A stretch of DNA of 64,000 bases from Agapanthus africanus (taxonomy: Eukaryota; Streptophyta; Magnoliopsida; Asparagales; Amaryllidaceae). This document shows positions 19,415-27,233 of this stretch, in pieces. Location: assembly GCA_030015575.1 (NCBI GenBank), contig JASDDO010000006.1, positions 203,613,632 to 203,677,631 on the forward strand, read 5' to 3'. Within the stretch, counting starts at the first letter, position 1. Each line of letters begins with the position of its first letter. The position numbers and the translations under genes were made by a program. The notes below the pieces were generated by a model that saw only the letters and a program-made list of their open reading frames with translations, did no database searches and was not told the DNA's origin.

Positions 19415-21375
19415 AGAGTCAAACCCCGACTCCGTGAAATGCGGATAAAGTCAACTCTTCCTGGTCACGTGGAACGCGGCTTACGTCAATCCTGACCCCG
19501 TGGGAAACGTCCAGAGCGGATCCTGGTCCTCGCAGAGCACGGCAATGACCCCATGTGAAGCATCTAGAGCGGAGCATGGTCCTCTCCGAACACGGCAGTG
19601 AACCCGTGGGAAGCATCCAGAGCAAAATTCCTGGTCATGTGGAACGCGGCTTACGTGAATCCTGACCCCGTAGGAAACGTCCAGAGCGGATCCTGGTCCT
19701 CGCAGAGCACGGCAATGACCCCGTGTGAAGCATCAAGAGCGGAGCCTGGTCCTCGCCGAACACGACAGTGAACCCATGGGAAGCATCCAGAGCAAAATTT
19801 TTGGCTACGTGGAACTCGGCTTATGTCAATCCTGACCCCGTGTGAAGCATCCAGAGCGAAGCCTAGTCCTCGCCGAACACGGCAGTGAACCCGTGGGAAG
19901 CATCTAGAGAAAAATTCCTGGCTACGTGGAACGCGGATAATGTCAACTCTGACCCCATGAGAAGCATCCAGAGCAGAGCCTAGTCCTCACCGAACACGGC
20001 AGTGAACCCGTGGGAAGCATCTAGAGAAAAATTCCTGGCTACGTGGAACGCGGATAATGTCAACTCTGACCCCGTGAGAAACATCCAGAGCGGATCCTGG
20101 TCCTCGCAGAGCACGGCAATGACCCCGTGCGAAGCATCCAGAGCGGAGCCTAGTCCTCGCCGAACACGGCAGTGAACCCGTGGGAAGCATCTAGAGCAAA
20201 ATTCCTGGCTATGTGGAACGCGGATAATGTCAACTATGACCCTGTGTGAAGCATCCAGAGCGGAGCCTGGTCCTCGCCGAACACGGCAGTGAACCTGTGG
20301 GAAGCATCCGGAGCAAAATTCCTGGCTACGTGGAACGCAGATAATGTCAACTATGACCCCGTGTGAAGCATCCAGAGCGGAGCCTGGTCCTCGGCGAACA
20401 CGGCAGTGAACCCGTGGGAAGCATCCAGAGCAAAATTCCTGGCTACGTGGAACGCGGCTTATGTCAATCCTGACCCCGTGTGAAGCATCCAGAGTGGAGC
20501 CTGGTCCTCGCCGAACACGGCAGTGAACCCGTGAGAAGCACCCAGAGAAAAATTCCTGGCTACGTGGAATGCGGATAATGTCAACTCTGACCCCGTGAGA
20601 AACGTCCAGAGCGGATCCTGGTCCTCGCAGAGCACGGCAATAACCCTGTATGAAGCATCCAGAGCGGAGCCTGGTCCTCGCCGAACACGGCAGTGAACCC
20701 GTGGGAAGCACCCAGAGCAAAATTCCTGGCTAGGTGGAACGCGGATTATATCACTCTTGACCACATGGAAAACGTCCAGAGCGGATCCTGGTCCTCGCAG
20801 AGTACGGCAATGACCCCATGTGAAGCATCCAGAGCGGAGCCTGGTCCTCGCCAAACATGGCAGTGAACTCGTAGGAAGCACCCAGAGCAAAATTCCTGGC
20901 TACGTGGAACGCGGATTATGTCACTTTTGACCCCGTGGAAAACGTCCAGAGCGGATCCTGGTCCTCGCAGAACACGGCAATGACCCCGTGTGAAGCATCT
21001 AGAGCGGAGCTTGGTTCTCGCCGAACACGGCATTGAACCCGTGGGAAGCATCCAGAGCAAAATTCCTGGTTACGTGGAACGCGGAATATGTCACTCCTGA
21101 ACCCGTGGGAAACGTCCAGAGCGGATCCTGGTCCTCGCAGAGCACGGCAATGACCCCGTGTGAAGCATCCAGAGCGGTGCCTGGTCCTCGCCGAACACGG
21201 CAGTGAACCCGTGGGAAGCATCCATAGCAAAATTCCTGGTCACGTGGAACGCGGATAATTTCAACGCTGACCCCGTAGGAAATGTCCAGAGCGGAGTCTG
21301 GTCCTCACAAAACACGGCAGTGAACCCGTGGGAAGCATCCAGAGCAACCCCTGACTCCGTAAAATGGGGATAAGG
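19415..21375. repeat. Modular tandem array, 170-bp and 117-bp units
   Basis: The anchor CTGG[CT][TC]ACGTGGAACGCGG occurs at 19461, 19631, 19801, 19918, 20035, 20205, 20322, 20439, 20556, 20726, 20896, 21066 and 21236. Spacings are exactly 170 or 117. The 170-bp unit is module A (53, starts AACGTCCAGAGCGGATCC), B (53, starts AGCATCCAGAGCGGAGCC) and C (64, starts AGCATCCAGAGCAAAATTCC); the 117-bp unit lacks A. Edges share a related boundary, CCGACTCCGTGAAATGCGG on the left and CTGACTCCGTAAAATGGGG on the right. Open stretches on the - strand reflect composition. Confidence 0.95.
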
Positions 21376-21610
21376 GCAATTTCACCCATCACTTGCGGGT
21401 CCTCACGACTCGAAAGGGAGCAAATTCTCTTGTGAGATCCTTACAACTTTCAAGAGAAAACACACTTAGGAATCCTCACGATTCTTAAGGAGAAATTACA
21501 CCTACGGGATCCTCTCAACCGGTAGGGAGAAAATTCTTTATGAGACCCTCACGACTCATAAAGTTGAAAAGTCTTAGGTGACAGATCCTAACCCTGTTTT
21601 CTAAGCCATC
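21376..21610. repeat. Hairpin-module cluster 2 (Tat 3' domain)
   Basis: This repeats the right half of cluster 1 almost unit for unit (compare 18681-18830). It includes a perfect 9-bp stem, CTTTATGAG / CTCATAAAG (21536-21563), around ACCCTCACGA, and CTTAGGAATC / GATTCTTAAG. Clusters 1 and 2 flank the 170/117-bp array. No gene. Confidence 0.75.
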
Positions 21611-21882
21611 ACCACCCCACAAAGAGCCCAAGATGGACAGTTATATGCTATCTACAGGCCACACTTGATAAAATCACATGGCAGCAACACAGCAAGGAGA
21701 AGAAAGCTACAAGGTGAACATTTGATTCGCATTTAATTAAGTGTTCGAGGCATACCCGTTCATGCATGCGCAAAAGATTTAGTATGTAAAATAAAACAAG
21801 CTGAAATGAGAAACTTTCCATTCATACTGCGAAAAAGTTCTTACAATTATGAAAGCAGTAAACAGAAACATTATCAAAACAA
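21611..21882. other. Spacer downstream of the antisense ORF
   Basis: No coding signal. It lies 3' of the antisense ORF on the - strand and may hold its 3' UTR. Confidence 0.4.
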
Positions 21883-22389
21883 TTACAATGGCAAAACCTC
21901 AGATTCAGGGCATGGATTGAGGAACTCAAAGGTGACTTTGTCCAGAATTTTCCAGGCATTTCGAACCATCCTAGTATGCTTTCTTTCGCGATCATAAGCA
22001 TCGGGATCCCCACGGATATCCTCCACCCTCTGATAGGCAGCAAGTATGGCCGACTGTTGAAAAGCTTGATGCAGGAGATCGATAAGATTGTCTCGCCTGC
22101 TCTTCGAGATTAAGCTCATCAGATACACCGAATGCACCTTATCCTCGGCGGCATCCAATGCCCTAAGCGGCATGCCGGTACAGAATAGAGGAGGTGCTTC
22201 CCAGATCGCTCCCACAATAAGCTTCAGGAGAGAGGAGCGTCGAGAAAGCAGTCGACTATTGTATGCGTCAAAGCGACTCATAATTTCGGCACACTCGGCG
22301 TTTGTGAATTCTCGATTCTGAGAACGGCCGAGTGAGCGGATGTCTCCGTAAGAGATAATCTTGTCGAGATCGTGCATGTGAGCGTCCAT
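21883..22389 (-). CDS. Antisense ORF of the Tat element (168 aa, unknown function)
   Basis: An open frame opposite to gag-pol, 15 kb downstream of it. Additional ORFs in either orientation between pol and the 3' LTR are documented for Tat-lineage elements; their function is unknown. The protein is mostly helical and charged (MDAHMHDLDKIISYGD, SRRSSLLKLIVGAIWEAPPL, SKSRRDNLIDLLHQAF, RERKHTRMVRNAWKILDK) with no catalytic motif I recognise, signal peptide or membrane span. The Met at 22389 is preceded on the coding strand by TTTTCTTTTTCAG then GAGTA, a textbook intron 3' end, so the ORF may begin in, or just after, the second exon. A TATA box on the same strand lies at 22973-22984. Unlike the rest of the element, the frame has no stop. 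Confidence 0.6.
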   Translation of the reverse strand: MDAHMHDLDKIISYGDIRSLGRSQNREFTNAECAEIMSRFDAYNSRLLSRRSSLLKLIVGAIWEAPPLFCTGMPLRALDAAEDKVHSVYLMSLISKSRRDNLIDLLHQAFQQSAILAAYQRVEDIRGDPDAYDRERKHTRMVRNAWKILDKVTFEFLNPCPESEVLPL

Positions 22390-22985
22390 TACTCCTGAAA
22401 AAGAAAATCAACAAAATTAGTGGACAGACTGATTAAGCAAATTCTTATTAAAAACAGGCACAGGGAGTTAAACTCCTCGAGAGCAATGCTCTGCAGACAG
22501 GAGTGACACCTGTCAAAATCAATTATGAGGGGAATTTAAAGAAATTCCCCGAGAACATTGAGAGCCTTGCTCTGAAAAGATGATATAATTCATCAAAAAT
22601 AAAATTCCATATTTAATCTTCAAGATCCATGAAAAAGCTCTTAAGAGTTCTTCATCAAAGATCAAAAGATCTACATATTATCAAAAGAGCAGAGCTCTGA
22701 TTCATGGAATAAGAAACCCCAAGAAAAGATCTGCTTAGATCTATGGGTTCATGAGAGCAAGGCTCTATTAATGAAACCCTAAAAAGGTTTTCTTTAGATC
22801 GAAAATCTATGAAGAGCAAGGCTCTGTTAATGGGTAAAAACCCTGATTTATTAAAATTAAAATTTTTAATTTTACCTAAGAGTTCTAACTCTTGAAAGTT
22901 CTTAACAGAAGAGCAAGGCTCTGAGCAAAACTTCTCAAGAAGAAGATGATAATCATCTAAGGGACTAAAGGTCCTATTTATAGGC
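22390..22985 (-). promoter_or_regulatory. Antisense promoter with TATA box and candidate 5' UTR intron
   Basis: CCTATAAATAGG on the - strand at 22973-22984 is a strong plant-type TATA box pointing at the antisense ORF. A start about 30 bases downstream would give a leader of roughly 550 bases, with a splice-acceptor-like tract ending at CAG about 5 bases before the ATG. The donor was not identified. The region is packed with short hairpins of type AGAGCaaGGCTCT. Confidence 0.5.
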
Positions 22986-23698
22986 ACTGAACCGCCTCTT
23001 CAACATCTGAGTTGATCCAAGGGCTCAGATGTTGCCACCGCTGCACTCACGTGTGCGCCACGTGAGCGCAACGGTAGGGGGAATTTGTTTCCCCCAATCA
23101 GAGCAAAGCTCTGTTTTGAATTTCAAAATTCAAAAATTGAAGCAACGCTTTAGATTCAGCGCGCTGCGCGCCACGTGTCAAAAGCAGACGCGCCAGCGCC
23201 AGGAGCGCTGCGTCATAGGCAGCGCACCCCCAATCAGAACAAAGCTCTGTTTTAAAATTTGAAATTTAAAATTTAAAAGTTGAAGCAACGCTTCAGATCC
23301 AGCGCTCTGCGCCGCGCGCCACGTGTCAAACACGGGTGTGCTAGCACAGTTGCGCTGCGCTCTGCGCTGCGTGCCACGTGTCAAACACGGGTGCGCTAGC
23401 GCAGTTGCACTGCGCTCTGCACTGCGCGCCACGTGTCGAACGTAAGTGCGCTCGCGCAAGGTGCGCCAGCGCTGGAATTAAAAATTCCCCACCATCAGAT
23501 CAAAAGATCTACTAATAATAAATTATTAATTAATCAGAACTAAAATTCTGTTATGGAAAGATTTTTCAATCTTATTGAAACAAGAAGATTATCTTCTGTA
23601 AAACAGAAGCCTTAGGATCAAAGATCCAACGGTGGGAAATATTCCCAAATCAATCAGAGAAAGATCTCTTAAAACTGATTTAACAAATCAATTGGCCC
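22986..23698 (+). promoter_or_regulatory. Bidirectional upstream region with G-box/ABRE array
   Basis: It lies between the two divergent TATA boxes. CACGTG is found at 23048, 23059, 23172, 23320, 23375 and 23430, four of them as CACGTGTC (G-box/ABRE type). They sit in a GC-rich repeat made of GCGC and CTGCGC blocks. A perfect hairpin, GGGGGAA / TTCCCCC, is at 23077-23095, and CAGAGC / GCTCTG is at 23099-23113. The open stretches at 23029-23459 come from this repeat and are not genes. Confidence 0.5.
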
Positions 23699-23708
23699 TA
23701 TATAAAGG
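23699..23708 (+). promoter_or_regulatory. TATA box, sense strand (possible Tat LTR promoter)
   Basis: TATATAAAGG between two GGCC blocks. Transcription would start near 23730. It matches the core promoter expected in the U3 of a + strand LTR, but the LTR edges were not found, so the assignment is tentative. Confidence 0.55.
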
Positions 23709-24840
23709 CCCCTAGACTTCAAGTCTCACATACAGAAAGAGAGAGAGAAAACCCTCTGCAAACTTTGGAAAAAAAAAATAAGAGCAAGCTCTTAGAAAAA
23801 AGAAGATCATTTCTTCATATTCAAGGTAAAGAACTATGTTCTTGAACAACAGAGATGAAACCATCTCGTAAAAAGAAGAATCATCTTCTAAAAAGATCAT
23901 ACATCAGAAAAAAGACCAAGGTCTTTAACAAAAAGCAAAATATCAAAAGATCTAATAATCATAAAAAAATTAATAGAAGTATTTTACTTCATTCACAGAT
24001 CTTTGATCTATAAAGGAGCCCTTTTATAGAACTTTTTGTTCTTGAATCTTGAGGCAAAACCTCCCTTAAAAGAAGAACATAAATTTGTTCTTTGATTTTA
24101 AAATTGATCAGATTCGCTTTGCGCTACTGAAAAGCGCCTTGCACTCATGAACTGCGCTTCTGCGCTCCTTGGACCGGCGCTCAGCGCCAAAACATGCCAC
24201 GTGTCAACCATGTATGCAACTTGTGCTTTGCGCTGCTAAAATAGCGCACTGCGCTCATCATCTGGTGCAAAAAGCCAAGCGCGCCACGTGTCACTCATGT
24301 GTGCGCTACTCAGCAGAAGCGCAATGCGCTCATCATATGGCGCCAAGCGCGCCACGTGTGCGCTACTCAGCAGAAGCGCACTGCGCTACTCAGCAGAAGC
24401 GCACTGCGCTCTTTGACTGGCGCAAAGCGCCTGACGCGCCACGTGGCGCACTGTCAGAACACGCACAGTTCTGATGAATGCTATGCATTCAATGCAAGAC
24501 AAAATATGTTAGAGCCCACTGCTTAGCATTATTAAAAGGGCTGAGCCCAAATGAAAGCTTAATATCCAGAACAAAAAAATGTTTAAACATTTTAATTGGA
24601 CTTAGCCCAATTCTGGCCATAAGTCCTCAATTCAGACTTAACTGGGCTAATGTGCTCATAATTTAATTAATTGTTCTTAGTTCCAGATTGGACTACAGAT
24701 CACTTAATTCACCCTGGTTCAAGGGTGCATCTCTTCACTCCTTTGATATTTGTCGTTGTAATTCCTCAACGTCTTCAAAGAGGTGACGGGTCTAGACAAC
24801 CACACATTTCATAGACTACGACGTCTCTAAACTACGGATT
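23709..24840 (+). other. Micro-hairpin-rich and G-box region downstream of the sense TATA
   Basis: No supportable gene. Perfect short dyads follow one another: AAGAGCaaGCTCTT (23780), GAGATGaaacCATCTC (23852), AAAGACCaaGGTCTTT (23911), a 14-bp palindrome GCGCCACGTGGCGC (24436) and an 18-bp one centred on GTTTAAAC (24576-24593). Four more CACGTG boxes lie at 24198, 24285, 24353 and 24440. The open stretch 24169-24474 is a by-product of the GCGC repeats. Confidence 0.55.
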
Positions 24841-25850
24841 GTGGGGTCCTTAAACTCATGGACTATGATGTCCTTAACCTCGACCGTGATGTCTTAAAAC
24901 TAACATCGGACTGTGGGGTCCTTAAACTCATGGACTATGATGTCCTTAACCTCGACCGTGATTTCTTAAAACTAACATCGGACTGTGGGGTCCTTAAACT
25001 CATGGACTATGATGTCCTTAACCTCGACCGTGATGTCTTAAAACTAACATCGGACTGTGGGGTCCTTAAACTCATGGACTATGATGTACTTAATCTCGAC
25101 CGTGATGTCTTAAAACTAACATCGGACTGTGGGGTCCTTACACTCATGGACTATGATGTCCTTAACCTCGACCGTGATGTCTTAAAACTAACATCGGACT
25201 GTGTGGTCCTTAAACTCATGGACTATGATGTCCTTATCCTCGACCGTGATGTCTTAAAACTAACAATGGACTGTGGGGTCCTTAAACTCATGGACTATGA
25301 TGTCCTTAACCTCGACCGTGATGTCTTAAAACTAACATCGAACTGTGGGGTCCTTAAACTCATGGACTATGATGTCCTTAACCTCGACCGTGATATCTTA
25401 AAACTAACATCGGACTGTGGGGTCCTTAAACTCATGGACTATGATGTCCTTAACCTCGACCGTGATGTCTTAAAACTAACATCGGACTGTGCGGTCCTTA
25501 AACTCATGGACTATGATGTCCTTAACCTCGACCGTGATGTCTTAAAACTAACATCGGACTGTGGGGACATTAAACTCAAGGACTATGATGTCCTTAACCT
25601 CGACCGTGATGTATTAAAACTAACATTGGACTGTGGGGTCCTTAAACTCATGGACTGTAATGTCCTTAACCTCGACCGCGATGTCTTTAAACTTACAGCG
25701 GACCGAGATGTCCTTAAACTAACATTGCACCGTAATGTCCTTAAACTAACATTCGACCGCAATGTCCTTAAACTAAATAACAGAGGCAGCCCAAACGCTC
25801 TCTTGTTGGATCCAAATGATCTTGTTAAGTTGATCTTAGTCTAGAAATTA
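24841..25850 (+). repeat. Tat 3' tandem repeat TR2, exact 72-bp period, 12 full copies
   Basis: Copies start at 24858 and every 72 bases to 25650 with no length change, then decay into shorter units to about 25790. Each 72-bp unit is three related 24-bp subunits (encoding MDYDVLNL, DRDVLKLT, SDCGVLKL on the + strand). The 328-codon open frame across it is a result of the period being a multiple of three; most differences between copies change the amino acid, arguing against coding. The core is shared with TR1 at 7188-7490. Confidence 0.93.
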
Positions 25851-26174
25851 GACTAACGTGTCCTTAACAAACGTTTAAGTTGATCTTAGTCTCAAATGGG
25901 GCTAACGTATCCTTAAACCCAACCCCCAAACCCAAATCTAAGAAAGATACGGATTTGGACTAATCCACGTTCTACGGGCGACAACATAAATTAGTCTCCG
26001 TATACAATCCACGGGCAACCAACCAAAAACAAAACAAACACACATGACACGAAGTGACCATCTGGAGAAGGAGAAACTGGCTACCGCGAAGCGGTAGCGT
26101 AATTAACTGCAGGGGCTTGCGCCTGCAGGGAAGAGCGTCCCCATAATCAAAAACCCCTCAAATGAGGGGGAATC
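25851..26174. other. Terminal segment of the Tat 3' domain with three hairpins
   Basis: No gene. Perfect stems are at 26081-26097 (CTACCGC / GCGGTAG), 26107-26128 (CTGCAGG / CCTGCAG) and 26154-26169 (CCCCTCA / TGAGGGG). A third GTATACAATCCACGGGC box lies at 26000. The last hairpin leaves GAGGGGGAATC just before a TG, which could also be read as a polypurine tract. Confidence 0.55.
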
Positions 26175-27055
26175 TGATAAAGTGTGCTACATCGGCCGCA
26201 TCCATTTAAACCTTCGATACATGGTGCCATAAATCAACTTGGCATCTTCGGAGATGTGGACGGATAGCACCAATTAGCATCTGCCCCGAATTTCAAGCAA
26301 GACGGACCTACGTGGTCGCGTCTCTGTATTCGGAGGGGAACACGTCGTTTCGTCCTCGGAATCTCCTTGGATTGCCGTCGGAAGTTCGTCGGAGCTTTTG
26401 CCCTTTTGCTAACTCCATTTGCACACAAAAGACTTGGGAATTTTCTTGAGAGTTTGGGCAAAGATTTGTGTGTGAGGGGGGTGATTTGAGGGGTGGTATT
26501 TATAGGAAAAATCTAGGATTTTAAGGTAGTGAAAGGGTGTATTAAAAATTTGTATTAAAATGGATTAAATGGGGTATTTTAATTCTCTGGTTAATTGCAG
26601 AGAATTTAAACAGTGCAGGGGGAGAGGGGTAGGCCAAAGGGTGCAGGGGTTAAAGAAATTTAGGGATCGGACAGATTTGACCCGGCGGTGCCGGCCGATT
26701 CAAGCGGTTCGCCAGCCCGAGTCGGGCGAGTCGGGGCTCGTCTCTTCACCACGTGTCCCTGACGCTTGGTCTACTGCAGTGGACTCGTTTGTTTTATGTG
26801 TGACTCTTGGTTTTACGTGTTGTGCACGTGTAGACTCTTGGGCTTCTAAAAGATTAAAAGAATTTAATTAAAAAAATATGTTGCTGATGGGATTTGAACT
26901 CTGGTGCTATGGTTCAGCAGTGCAAGGTCTTACCACTGAGCTACAAGCTCTTTCTTGCTGTTCAAAAGCAAATCAAACTTATAACTTGTGCTCAGGCTCA
27001 AGTAGCCCTTTCTGTATTTTTGAAATAATTGTACAGAAAGTTTAGGGTTGTTACA
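26175..27055 (-). repeat. Chromovirus-type LTR, - orientation
   Basis: 881 bp from TGATAAAG to TTGTTACA. On the element strand it starts TGTAACAACCC, directly after a purine tract (ATAAGGAGGGTAGAA), the same junction style as the B and C elements here. A TATA box, CCTATAAATACC, sits on the - strand at about 26493-26505, followed by a C-rich start region. The left edge is inferred from the TG and the TATA position, so it is less certain than the right edge. A tRNA-like piece lies inside (26881-26950). Confidence 0.55.
26881..26950 (-). other. tRNA-like sequence (box A/box B), probably a SINE head or tRNA relic
   Basis: On the - strand it reads GAGCTTGTAGCTCAGTGGTA, with TAGCTCAGTGG matching the pol III box A, and later GAGTTCAAATCCC resembling box B. 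A T7 run (at about 26870) lies just downstream and could stop pol III. The cloverleaf is poor: the acceptor arms do not pair and the D and T stems have mismatches. It is therefore not called as a tRNA gene. Confidence 0.4.
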
Positions 27056-27233
27056 TTCTACCCTCCTTATAAAAATTTCGCCCTCGAAATTCGTAAAATG
27101 AAAGTGTAACAGATTCAAGGAAAGTTTAGTGATAGAACTATTGGTAGTGTATCAAAAATATGTGAGAGAACGAAAGAATGTGAGAGATTTGAAAAGAGTT
27201 GAGGAAATTACCAGGTTTACCTTGGTCTACGGC
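27056..27233 (-). other. Internal 3' stub of the chromovirus element
   Basis: On the element strand, CGAATTTCGAGGGCGAAAT then ATAAGGAGGGTAGAA is the polypurine-tract region that ends Del/Tekay-like internal domains. Only 178 bp remain before the Athila LTR. No coding part is visible; it should lie beyond the Athila element. Confidence 0.55.

Larger units (their letters stand above)
1..26174 (+). mobile_element. Tat-lineage Ty3/gypsy retrotransposon, decayed, interrupted by a copia element
   Basis: Gag-like knuckles, protease, RT, RNase H, a second archaeal-type RNase H and integrase occur in Ty3/gypsy order on the + strand up to 7091. The extra RNase H just before integrase is a known hallmark of the Tat clade (Ogre, Retand, Grande relatives). 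The element continues after the copia insertion: the AAAAG target duplication joins 7843 to 18255, and 27-bp repeats at 7188-7490 share a core with the 72-bp repeats at 24858-25790. Long repeat-rich 3' untranslated regions and antisense ORFs are also known in Tat elements. The 5' LTR is left of the window. The 3' LTR could not be delimited; a + strand TATA box at 23699 is the best hint. The right boundary at 26174 is inferred from the next LTR. Confidence 0.8.

Noticed and set aside
19980-21315. Long - strand open frames (up to 246 codons) in the 170/117-bp array
   Set aside because: They overlap in several frames, have no domain, and follow from lack of stops in the modules; 170 is not a multiple of three, so the reading changes between units.
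18338-21563. Hairpin clusters as a CRISPR-like array or attachment sites
   Set aside because: Repeats are not identical, spacers are not unique, and the context is a plant retrotransposon.
22655-22987. 110-codon - strand frame overlapping the antisense promoter
   Set aside because: Its ATG lies upstream of, and overlaps, the TATA box, so it would not be in the transcript; the sequence is built from the micro-hairpins.
24169-24474. 101-codon Cys/His/Ala-rich frame
   Set aside because: It results from the GCGC/CACGTG repeats; the apparent zinc-like Cys-His pattern comes from repeated CACTGCGC text.
24858-25844. 328-codon open frame of 24-residue repeats as a repeat protein
   Set aside because: The period is a multiple of three, so one open unit keeps the whole array open. 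Most base differences among copies change the residue (V/F, K/T, G/V, N/I, D/N, M/K and others) with few silent ones, and TR1 with the same core has stops.
26881-26950. Functional tRNA gene
   Set aside because: Only boxes A and B fit. Acceptor, D and T stems have mismatches and no sound anticodon stem could be drawn.
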